Below, in pieces: positions 12,060 through 22,300 of a stretch of DNA of 64,000 bases (the stretch's first letter is position 1; each line of letters begins with the position of its first letter). The notes below the pieces were generated by a model. The model made no database searches and had not been told where the DNA came from. It saw only the letters and a list, made by a program, of their open reading frames with translations. Origin of the DNA: Leptasterias polaris (Eukaryota; Echinodermata; Asteroidea; Forcipulatida; Asteriidae); the NCBI GenBank assembly GCA_037783415.1, contig JAZGTN010000047.1, positions 2,294,001 to 2,358,000 of the forward strand, given 5' to 3'. Position numbers and translations under genes: made by a program.

Positions 12060-13246
12060 TGTGGGCTTTCGCTGCTGGTATGTTTACCATCTTTGAATCA
12101 AGATAAGGTACATTATTTGTATACCTGCATATAGTTGTATAAATACCCGCTCTCTGTTAATAAAAGGTGCATCCATGGTTGATGATGCTGGGAAAAACTG
12201 CTATTTATGGCAGGCTTACTACATTTGAATCAAGATAAGGTACAACAATGGCAATGTTTGCAAAACTGATACTGTGTGTTAGCTTTCTTAAGGTACACCA
12301 TTGGTAATGTTGGCAGAACTGCTGCTACTGGTATGCTTACTCTCTTTGAATCAAGATAAGGTACAACATTGGTAATGTTAGCAGAACTGCTGCTGCTGGT
12401 ATGCTTACTCTCTTTGAATCAATATAAGGTACAACATTGGTAATGTTGGCAGAACTGCTGCTACTGGTATGCTTACTCTCTTTGAATCAATATAAAGTAC
12501 AACATTGGTAATGTTGGCAGAACTGCTGCTACTGGTATGCTTACTCTCTTTGAATCAAGATAAGGTACAACATTGGTAATGTTGGCAGAACTGCTGCTAC
12601 TGGTATGCTTACTCTCTTTGAATCAAGATAAGGTACAACATTGGTAATGTTGGCAGAACTGCTGCTGCTGGTATGCTTACTCTCATTGAATCAAGATAAG
12701 GTACAGCGTTGGTAATGTTGGCAGAACTGCTGCTACTGGTATGCTTACTCTCATTGAATCAAGATAAGGTACAGCGTTGGTAATGTTGGCAGAACTGCAG
12801 CTACTGGTATGCTTAGTCTCATTGAATCAAGATAAGGTACAACATTGGTAATGTTAGCAGAACTGCTGCTACTGGTATGCTTACTCTCTTTGAATCAAGA
12901 TAAGGCACAACATTGGTAATGTTGGCAGAACTGCTGCTACTGGTATGCTTACTCTCTTTGAATCAAGATAAGGTACAACATTGGTAATGTTGGCAGAACT
13001 GCTGCTACTGGTATGCTTAGTCTCTTTGAATCAAGATAAGGTACAACATTGGTAATGTTGGCAGAACTGCTGCTGCTGGTATGCTTACTCTCATTGAATC
13101 AAGATAAGGTACAGCGTTGGTAATGTTGGCAGAACTGCAGCTACTGGTATGCTTAGTCTCATTGAATCAAGATAAGGTACAACATTGGTAATGTTAGCAG
13201 AACTGCTGCTACTGGTATGATTACTCTCTTTGAATCAAGATAAGGT
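12060..13246. repeat. 68-bp minisatellite array, about 16 units
   Basis: The unit is roughly TTTGAATCAAGATAAGGTAC followed by AACATTGGTAATGTTGGCAG, AACTGCTGCTACTGGTATGC and TTACTCTC. The period is 68 bp, for example TTTGAA at 12345, 12413 and 12481. The first two units are diverged and the central ones nearly identical. Variants such as CTGCTGCTG/CTGCTGCTA and ACAACATT/ACAGCGTT recur in order, pointing to higher-order duplication. Relatives occur near 54550-54830. Confidence 0.9.
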
Positions 13247-13363
13247 AGGACTTTTGACGATTGCCTATAACTGGTTATTGTGGAACCATTGATTTCTTAC
13301 AAGAATTGAACAAGGAAGGTAGTGGTAGCAGTTAAATACTAACTAATTATATTTAACAAAACG

Positions 13364-13401
13364 GCACAAGCTTTCGTAGCAACAACTACTTCATCAGATG
13401 C
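13364..13401 (-). ncRNA. Hammerhead-ribozyme-like motif (candidate)
   Basis: Reading the minus strand: GCAT, CTGATGA, one extra A, GTAG, a six-base loop, CTAC, GAA, AGCT, T, GTGC. This matches the hammerhead order: stem I, CUGANGA core, stem II, GAA, a two-pair palindromic stem III, an H17 base, then stem I closing as GCAU/GUGC. Very short stem III is known for hammerheads in Penelope-like retroelements, which may work as dimers. The extra A before stem II departs from consensus. A damaged inverted copy lies at about 13430-13460. Confidence 0.35.
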
Positions 13402-13461
13402 AATTGATGAAGATGCATTGCATTGTATCTCATGAAGTAGATGTTGCTACGAAAGCTTAAT

Positions 13462-15719
13462 GCATTAAGCAGAAAAATTTAATCAGTTTGTCTTGAAGTG
13501 CTACCACCACCTTCTTTGTTTTATTCACCAGACCAACACGGCTATTGTTTATTATTGTCTTACAAGAGTTGGGCATTTCAAGTTTTTTGTTACTCGCCCC
13601 CCATAAGATTCCGATCGATCGGGCAAACATTACCGTATGTGCAAGGTCATTCAAGTGCTACCAGTTGTGGTACTGACATTGAAGATACGTGAATGTGGTT
13701 GGAGTCCCATATCCACCCATTATTATCCCCGACCCCTATGACAAAGGAGATAAGAATGGCAAAGTTCCAGGGGTTTGGTTTGAGCCAGTACGGGGAAATC
13801 CCAGGTTGCCTCTATAGGTGAGCTGTCAAGCGTGTAGCCCCGCCCCCAATCCAACCTGACGTCATGGTGCCAGTTCTCTTCCATACATGGGCTCTATGTG
13901 CTCCTAGTGCAGCAGAACCTTTAGCCACTATAGCCCCTCTTCAGACAGTTTTTTGTCAACTGTGTCCTCAATTTTGTCAATGTCAGCCCCACTCACTAGC
14001 ACTAAGTACTAAGTTAAGTATCGTAGCACTGTCTGACTGAATATTTAATGACGATAGGCCTAAGTATACCTACACTAACTTAACTGGCTTATCAAACTTT
14101 AATTAGGGCTATACTATTTTTACTAATACTACTAGGCCTACTAGGAGGACAGTCAGTAGATTTCCCGGGTCCGGATTTTTCTCGGTTCCGAATAGCTGCT
14201 ATAGAAAAAAATATTTAATTTAGGCCTTAGTTCTAATCTAGGGGCCTACCAAATGTTTACTTAGCTAAACTATGATGCATTGATGATAATCTATTTAAAT
14301 CATGTGTAATTTTCGTCCATCAAACTGCTAGGCCTACCTATGTTCTACCGATTTTCTGTCGTTCTTCCCAAATCCTATTGCCAAGTTGTGACCTAGCTCT
14401 AGCTGCTTTATCAAAATCAGGAACATCTCAGTAAGGCCAGGGGACACTTACGTAGCATGCTTTGCAGCTTAGCGTTTATGTGTAATTTGACACCAACTTA
14501 AAAGTTTTAATAAAACACTGAATAGTAACACATTTTTTAAAAATCAAAAGATTAATAAAAATGGAAAATCAGACGATTTCTGAAACATGTTTTCGTCCTA
14601 CATATCAAAAATTATTCGTAAACAACTCCCGAGGGACGAAAATTCACTCCTTTTTGGACCACGATCGTGGCGTAATACATGCCATACAGAACACATGCAT
14701 GATAATTGATACACATACACCAATAGAAAGGTCATGACCTCGTCTTAGTTATAGCATTGTTAATGTTCATGTCAGTTAGCTATGCCTTGTATTGTTAAAC
14801 CAAGGACATTTTTTGTATGTACATGTACACGCGCGTCGACTTTTGACCTCATCAACATGCACTCTGCTGCGCGCTGGTACAGATAAAATAATAGCGTCTT
14901 GCGTGTGCTGGAAATTTAAGATAAACATTGTCAAACTTATTGTTAAAAGTGTCTGCACATTATGACTAAACTCCTCATGGGTCGTTTGTCAATCTTGGGC
15001 CTAATGTTTTTCTGACTACAGAGCTAGGGGTAAAAAAAAAAGGGGGGGGGGGGGGTCCGTTAAAAAATAAAATAATGAGTGTGCGACGCATCCCGTTTTT
15101 ACAATAAATTTTTCTCATGTAACGTTTTTCAAAACGGGTCGTAAATTTTACTTTAGCGTCAAGGTCGTCGAAAATTCCTCACTATTTCGGCCTTAAGAAA
15201 AACATATGTTGTGTATAAAAACATATTTTGGTATTGGGCATGGTGGGATCAAAAGCAAATTTGTCAGGGTGTAACTTATACTATAAAACCTACCGGAGCC
15301 CAGTCAATTATTTGGGCACTCTGCAGGTTTTTTTAATTTCAATTGATTGATTTAAGTCATGACTTTTTCAATGAAACTTTAAATCATCAAAATTCTTGGA
15401 ATTATGGATCTGCTGCCCAAAATAATTTGAATTTGTGGGAAAACAAATTACCTCTGGAAAATATGGCAGTTTGGATTTTGAAAAAAAACCAGAAAAGGGT
15501 ACAATATTTACTCTTAACTTAACTATTTTCAGGTTAAAAGGACATGAACATTTTGAGTTTCAAATTAATAAGAAAAATGTCGCAAATCCAAGAAAATTCA
15601 CACTTAACCTTACTTGTTCGATGCGGAATTGTCCCATGTGTAATTTTCCCATACATAAATGTTAAATATAGATCTTGGTGAATTTCAACCAACTAAATTA
15701 AAACCAACATCAAAGTGCC
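13462..15719. other. Intergenic DNA upstream of the transposase-like gene
   Basis: There is a run of about 13 G near 15043. Short AT-rich open frames show no domain. I looked for a CACTR-type terminal repeat matching sequence downstream of 23860 and found none by eye. Confidence 0.5.
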
Positions 15720-15965
15720 ATTTTAAGTACAATTTTGCAAACATGTACGTATCCGGTCCATTTATTGGCAATTTTTCGCTGCCATTGTTTTGAAAATTAC
15801 CAGATACAATTTGGATTGATTTCTAACTTGCACAGGTATATGGCTAACCATGGTGCTCGTCAGGTGATTCTACTTCAGATTCGAACAGTACACTGCTTCA
15901 AAGGAGAATGAGCCATCAGTGATACAGCATCAAGGAGTTGGCATTACATTTGCATGAATTTTCTT
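15720..15965 (+). pseudogene. Diverged duplicate of the transposase 5' end
   Basis: This stretch aligns with 16020-16240 at an offset of about 280-293 bp. Shared landmarks are GCCATTGYYTTGAAAA..ACCAGATA (15780 and 16074), TGCTTCAAA (15894 and 16176), CAGTGATA or AAGTGATA, and TTTGCATGA or TTTGAGAGT. The first finger reads through stops here (for example GAATGAG then TGATAC), so it cannot encode a working C2H2 finger. Confidence 0.6.
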
Positions 15966-16134
15966 GACATATTTCATGGTATGGATCAACTTAATCAGCA
16001 TGGATCAAAATCTCCGAAAGCTTATTTTGCTTTTGAGACATGTCCATGTTTTGCGAACTTGGTATTTGTTCTGCCATTGCCTTGAAAAGACCAGATAAGT
16101 TGCTAGTAGATGGTGAAGAACTGGACAATGTCTT

Positions 16135-18876
16135 GTGTCAGACGGTGTTATCGTTAGCATCGTGATGCATTACACCTGCTTCAAATGTGGAAGAGCTGTA
16201 AGTGATAGCACCAGAGGGTTAGCATTGCATTTGAGAGTTTTTCACGCTGTAGGTCATGGAGACAAATTAACTTGCAGTCAAGATGGATGTATGAGAACAT
16301 TTTGTCTTATGAATTCATTTCTTAAGCACATAAGACACAATCATGCTAGGCTTGATGAGGAACAACCTCATGGTGCAGAAATCATTGATGATGCTGAAAA
16401 TGGTTTTGAATTAGACGGTGGAGAAAATGAAGTTATAGATGCACAGCACACTGCAGATGAATATTTGGAAAATTTTGATCAAGATGCTTTGAAGACACTT
16501 GCTGTTTCCTTGCTAATTCAGCTGAAATCATCATCTTCAGTGACATTTTCCGCTATAAAAAAAGTAATGAATGGATCAAAACTGATGTTCCAGGACACAC
16601 TTGCCTCGCTTAGACATAGTGTGGTCAGTACGTTACAAAACCATGAAGTAGATGCCAATGAAGCTGATGTACAAGACCTTCTTGAGAAGTTTTCATCTTT
16701 AGAGAACCCGTATATTGGTCTGGAGACTCCTAAGCAACAAATGAACTACATGATTGAAAAATTAATGTTGGTGTCTCCAGTTGATCGGGCATTGGGAACA
16801 AGGATTGACCGCATGTTTGATAGAACCATTGGACAAATGATACAAAAAGTCATAACGGAAACCTTTCAGTATATACCAGTTCTTGAAGTATTGAAACTAA
16901 TTCTCAGTAACCAAGTCAGGGATCTCATCAACAATGAGAGTAAATCTCCAAAGGGATACCTTAGTGGCTATAAAGATGGCAGTCAGTACCAGCAGTGTGG
17001 GACTTTTATTGAGCATCCTAATGCCTTACGTTTTCAACTTTATTATGATGATGTTGAAGTAGTGAATCCTTTAGGAAGTAAAACTGGAATCCACAAACTT
17101 GGGCTGTTTTACTATTCAATCCAAAACCTTCCAAGACATTTGAACAGTTCTATGAATAGTATACATCTCCTTGCAGTGTGCTATGCCTCTGATTTGAAGC
17201 AGTATGGATTTGACCCAATTTTGCAGCCCTTCATTGAAGAGATGCAGAAACTAGAGAGTGATGATGGTGTTGAAGTGGAATATAAGGGTACACAAATTCA
17301 AGTTCATGGCACTTTGGTTTCATTCAGTGCTGACTCTTTAGCTGCACATGAACTCCTTGGTTTCATGAGTACTTCAGCAAACATGTTGTGCAGGTTATGC
17401 AAAGCCACTCGTGCAGATACACAGGTACATTATTTAGAAGAGGACTTCCAGCAACGAACAATAGAGGATCATGATGAATCTGCTGAAGTTGCCTCTCAGA
17501 GGCGTAATGGAGATCCTGCAAGTGGTATTCGGAAAGCATGTTCACTGAATGTATTGCGAAACTTCCATTGCATTACAAACTTCAATCTGGACATCATGCA
17601 TGACATGCTAGAGGGTGTTTGCCCTTATGAAATTAAGCTTTTACTGCATCAGTTTATTTTCATTGACAGGTTCATAACATTGACTGAGGTAAATCAACGA
17701 CTTAGGTTATTCAACTATGCTTACATTGATCGAAAGAACAAACCATCCACTTTGGGATATGATCGCTTAAGAAATCTTGCTGATCACAAATTGGGGCAAA
17801 AAGCTTGTCAGATGTGGTGCTTCACACGGATGCTGCCACTTATAATTGGAGATAGGATCCCATATAATAATGCACACTTTGAACTACTACTGTTGCTCCT
17901 TCAGTGCATGGATATCATATTTGCACCAGTACTTTCTGTTGCCCAAACACAGTACTTGAAATACCTAGTGCATGACCACCATGAGCACTTCAAGATGCTG
18001 TTTCCTCATGAAAGATTTATTAACAAACATCACCATATGGTTCACTACCCAAGCTGCTTGAGAATGTCAGGACCCCTGACAACTATGCAATGTCTGAAGT
18101 ATGAAATGAAGCATAGTTTCATTAAGAAAGTGGCATCGGTCAACTGCAATTTTAAAAACATTTGTAAATCTGTTGCCTGTAAACATCAAGTTCTCCAGTG
18201 TGCGGTGTGGTCCCATGATGGACTAAGGTTGGACTTGGAATGCATGGGAGGTAATGTCACTGCTATTGAATCCTTAGAGGGTCATGAAATCATAAGGGAA
18301 AACCTTCCACTTGTTGGTAATGAAGTGTTTGTTGCAAATCAAGTAACACTCTTTGGAACAGAGTACAGACCAAACCTTTACCTTGTAACGGGTATGTCAG
18401 AAGACAGTCACGAACCTCAGTTCAGTCGTATTCACCACATTTTGGTTTGTGGGCATGGGCCACAGGAAGTGTACTTTGTAGTTTCAAGATCTAGGATGAG
18501 CGGATTCTTCACACACTTCCATGCATACAGACTTCAAGCAGTTCAACAGCAGCCAGAGTACGAATTAGTCCAACTTGACAGTCTGGTTGACCATTTACCC
18601 CTTTCAACTTTGAGGAGCTATGAGAAGGACTTATTTGTGTATGTGAGCCCAAGATACTCACTTATACAGCCCAGGTACATAAACAAATGTGACCTCCTAA
18701 ATGCCAATTGGGTCAAAATTATAATATACAATGCATCATATGCATTTACAATTGAGATAAATGTTTCAAAAATGGTAATTAAAATGGCAATAATTAAAAC
18801 AAAAATCTCATGTTTTGTTGGTAGTGGTGTTGTTTTTTGCAAACACCAATTTTGGGCCGATAGCCAAAATAAATAA
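16135..18876 (+). CDS. C2H2-finger Tnp2/EnSpm-type transposase-like protein
   Basis: This is an uninterrupted 913-codon frame. Residues 16-35 form one C2H2 finger (CFKC ... HLRVFH) and residues 47-70 a second (CSQDGC ... HIRHNH). An acidic linker follows to about residue 110. The core resembles Tnp2-type transposases: YYDDVEVVN near 303-310, FSADSLAAHELLGF at 397-410, a CxxC pair at 419/422, and DIMHDMLEGV at 486-495. By analogy with the CMC group, one of D305/D306, then D400 and E493, would be the DDE residues (inference). The C-terminal HYPSCLRMSGPL, NFKNICKSVACKHQ stretch is typical of the animal relatives. M11 (16165), just before the first finger, is a likelier start than M1. A GT donor (ccag|gtacat, 18675) precedes the low-complexity last 65 residues, so the true 3' end may differ. 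It may be an active or domesticated gene. Confidence 0.8.
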   Translation: MSDGVIVSIVMHYTCFKCGRAVSDSTRGLALHLRVFHAVGHGDKLTCSQDGCMRTFCLMNSFLKHIRHNHARLDEEQPHGAEIIDDAENGFELDGGENEVIDAQHTADEYLENFDQDALKTLAVSLLIQLKSSSSVTFSAIKKVMNGSKLMFQDTLASLRHSVVSTLQNHEVDANEADVQDLLEKFSSLENPYIGLETPKQQMNYMIEKLMLVSPVDRALGTRIDRMFDRTIGQMIQKVITETFQYIPVLEVLKLILSNQVRDLINNESKSPKGYLSGYKDGSQYQQCGTFIEHPNALRFQLYYDDVEVVNPLGSKTGIHKLGLFYYSIQNLPRHLNSSMNSIHLLAVCYASDLKQYGFDPILQPFIEEMQKLESDDGVEVEYKGTQIQVHGTLVSFSADSLAAHELLGFMSTSANMLCRLCKATRADTQVHYLEEDFQQRTIEDHDESAEVASQRRNGDPASGIRKACSLNVLRNFHCITNFNLDIMHDMLEGVCPYEIKLLLHQFIFIDRFITLTEVNQRLRLFNYAYIDRKNKPSTLGYDRLRNLADHKLGQKACQMWCFTRMLPLIIGDRIPYNNAHFELLLLLLQCMDIIFAPVLSVAQTQYLKYLVHDHHEHFKMLFPHERFINKHHHMVHYPSCLRMSGPLTTMQCLKYEMKHSFIKKVASVNCNFKNICKSVACKHQVLQCAVWSHDGLRLDLECMGGNVTAIESLEGHEIIRENLPLVGNEVFVANQVTLFGTEYRPNLYLVTGMSEDSHEPQFSRIHHILVCGHGPQEVYFVVSRSRMSGFFTHFHAYRLQAVQQQPEYELVQLDSLVDHLPLSTLRSYEKDLFVYVSPRYSLIQPRYINKCDLLNANWVKIIIYNASYAFTIEINVSKMVIKMAIIKTKISCFVGSGVVFCKHQFWADSQNK

Positions 18877-19118
18877 ATAAATTTAAAGCATCTTAAATCA
18901 AACATAAACATGAAAAACATGCTGTGGACCTCATTTCGATTTTCAATTCAATTCGGCTTTGCACAATCTTTCCAACATTTTAGAAGACTGCCTTGTTGGT
19001 ATGGTGCTTGCTTTTGTACAAATGTAACCCACTGAAGCCTTTTATTGCTTGCCCAGGTTATAAATAGTGTTTTTGTTACCATCACTTCTGTAACTGATTG
19101 AGTTGTATGTTTTTGTAG

Positions 19119-19318
19119 ATGTATATAATTACATTTCAACTGAATCCTTAATCACCTTCCATTTAGACAATGATGTTGACATGACCATTTTGCCGACACT
19201 CACCGAAGAAGACCTGAAGGAACTGGGAGTTTCCTCTTTTGGAATCAGGCGAAAGTTAACAATGATCATTGAACAGATGCAGCCTGTAACCAAGTGCAGC
19301 ATTGCAGCTTCAAATCAG
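19119..19318 (+). CDS. SAM-domain exon of the SAMD3-like gene
   Basis: It encodes the last two thirds of a SAM fold: F..DNDVDM, LPTLTEEDLKELGV, then GIRRKLTMIIEQM. The acceptor is either TTTTTGTAG before 19119 or ACCTTCCATTTAG before 19167. The latter falls exactly at the EN|DID boundary usual in SAM domains and has the better pyrimidine tract. Both need one base from an upstream exon. The exon ends in phase 0 at AATCAG|GTACTT. Confidence 0.7.
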
Positions 19319-22300
19319 GTACTTTTTGAGTTTATTATTTAAAGGGGAGCTCAGGTCGACCTTGTGACGATACAGAACCCTATAGTTGGCAACTTGCTTT
19401 TCAGGATCAAACTGTGCCTGGGCAACAACAGTCACCAGTTCGTGACCTATGAGTGCAATTGCGATGATATATTGGGATGATCGTGCTTACATCTGAATAA
19501 TGTTTTTGTTTAGCCAGTCATCCAGTAATTTTCTCTCTCCCAACTTATTTATGAGCATTTTTTTATGTAGACCTATGTGGAGTAAGTACTTTTCAGGAAA
19601 TTCTGTTAATTAGCAGATTTACTGTGTTTTGGTCAGCATGGGTGAACCCTAGAAATTGCAATTAAATGCCATTCAAACATAGCCTTTTATATTTCACTTG
19701 AATTCCTCCTTTTCAAGTCCATTGAGTGTGATTCGGGCTGTTCACCACCAGTTTCTGCTAAGGAAGTGAAATCTCCATCATCAGTATCCATTTCGGTAAG
19801 CTATTTATATTGATTTCATTTTGCTTTGTACTAAATCTGATACTTGTCGAATTTTTGAACATGGAAATGACAGAAATAATAATTAAACATTTATTTTTAT
19901 GCCAGGAATTCTGAATTTGTATTTATCTTTTGTCATGCAACTACATGTATGAGCGACATTATCTTAAGTGATGTTTGAATAGAATGCATGTGAAGCTAAC
20001 AAACTCATTTTGGGGAGAGTTGTTGTTAGCCCTGGATTTCCACAGACTATTTGTCCCAGATTACCCAATTGGTGATTAAACATGGCTAACAGTAACATGT
20101 GCAAGAGATAAGTACTCAGTTAGCACCCAAGTTCCTGTTAATGTCAATGAATGTTCTAAATAGTATACCCTGTTCATTTCATGGTTTTTAGGAAAAAAGG
20201 TCCCTCCCCAGACACGTCCTTATATGTCAGTAAATTGATTTACTTTATTTGTGTATTTTTGGTTTTCAGTCCTTTCATCTCAGGGCATCGATGGAAAGCC
20301 ACCAGGATGGGAAGAATGTAGTAACCCATCTAGATAAAGGAGGGGTTGCAACAAGTCACATGAGGAGAACACTTGTACGCATTGCAGTTTCAGCATTAGT
20401 AAAGAAGTGTGGTCTGTAAGTACAACATTACAGTACTTCTAAGGCTGGCCGGCAGATTTGTTGTGATATATATAATAACAAATACACAGTTGCATAAATA
20501 TACCTGGTTGTACAGTTTGACTGGTGGTAAGTCCAGGAGGAAGAGAACGAGTCGTAAGCAAATATCTGATACACACTTCTACATTGTCCGGTTATTCAGA
20601 AATTTGGATTTAAGTCCAAACACTGCTGCTGTGTGTGTGAATTGCTGAAATAGTTTGTATCCAACAAACACACACTTAGCATTGAAACCCATTAATTGTA
20701 AGATTTTTTTTATTTTTTTTATGTGTGTGCTCCTTCATCAGGTACCCATCTCCAACCCAGAAAACTGTCCTGGCAAAGGAAATTGTAGAGGTATTTCCTA
20801 CTACCTGTGATGTCACTCCCGGAATGCAAGGCCATGTAAGTCTATAATTTGCAAGCATTTTCAAGTTGTGTATAATCTACCTTAAATTTATGCCTGTTGT
20901 AAATCTGTCTGCAAGATAAAACTTTAAATACATTCATGCAGTCGTGCATTGCCATATAATTTGTTTACTATAATTTGGTGCAGGGGACTACTTTAAATAA
21001 CACTTAGGTACTGAGAAATTAATAAGACCTTGCTTTAAAGAAATGTTTTGGTCCGACCTGAAACAAAATACTTGTAATGAATATCGTTTGAAAACGATTA
21101 GAACCTCAGTGCCTCAAGACCAGAAAAGGAGGAAAAGGGCTAGGAAGTCTGTTGTTAGTACTTGTTCAATTGATCAGGAGGAGCAGGATTCAGACAGTGA
21201 AGAGGACCTACAACGTGTGGAAGAAAAGGTCTGTTCTACAACAAACTTCTGATAACACTGGAAGTAAAGCTCAAAATCAATACCTTGCCACCAAAATGAA
21301 TCAGAATCAGTTATCTACACAATGTAATTTTGGATAAGTGTTGAGGTTTGGGAGTCATAATAACTGAAATATGTTTTGCTCAAGATAATGTTTCAAGGCC
21401 CAATTTCATTGTGCTGCTAATTAACAGCACGCTAACACCAGAAGCACCACCTGTCTACAATAGTGATGCAAAAAAAGAAATCTCCACGCGCTTGCAAGCA
21501 TGAGCAAGTATTGACCGTGGAATACTGTTGAGGTTAGCACAACATTTCTGCTAATCAGGGTGTGCACAAAATCATATTAAAATTGGACGATTTAGGAACG
21601 TTAGGGTTAAGCAGCACTATCATTGACACCAGGTATCAACCAAGTTTTGTGTTAGTAATTAATGTTCCGAAGAGAAGAAGTTTGATGGAAGTAGAGAAAA
21701 TGAAACAGGAACTTGTAATCTGCTGATTGTTTCTTCTATGAACATTCTGCTTCAACGAAAATATTCCCTATGATGAATATTTATTGTTTGCTATAATGAA
21801 TGACCACCATACGGTAATATTGGTAATAGTGGCGTTCTGCTGCATCATTAAAAAAACTTTAATGTTGTCCATTTGACACAGAAATGTTGCATTATTTTGT
21901 AGGTCAACTGGATGAGGTATTCGCCACCAACTAAAGAAAATATAACAAAGCACAGACAGTACTCCAAGGATACTTTCAAGTATCGCCGTCACTATGTGAA
22001 GAAAGGCAACACCATCACAGACATCATCAAACATTATCCTCGATTTCAAGATGCACCAGAATTGGTTAATACCTAACCAAACGAACATGTATGTTTTTAT
22101 ATGGGAACCTCTACAGAGTAATAGTAAAAAAAACATGTACTATTGCTGTGAAACTTGTAATACGTGAGTTGTGAAGCCTTATAACTGTTATTTGTTATAA
22201 CACTGATAGATAAACTTGGACTTCGAAATGATGTTTCCTGATGCTTGTGACAAGCTGCTCACGACATGGGATACATTTTACAGGGATCGTATCATTGCTG

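Noticed and set aside
12060..13246. Regular array resembling a CRISPR locus
   Set aside because: The repeats are head-to-tail with no unique spacers and the genome is plainly eukaryotic; it is a minisatellite.
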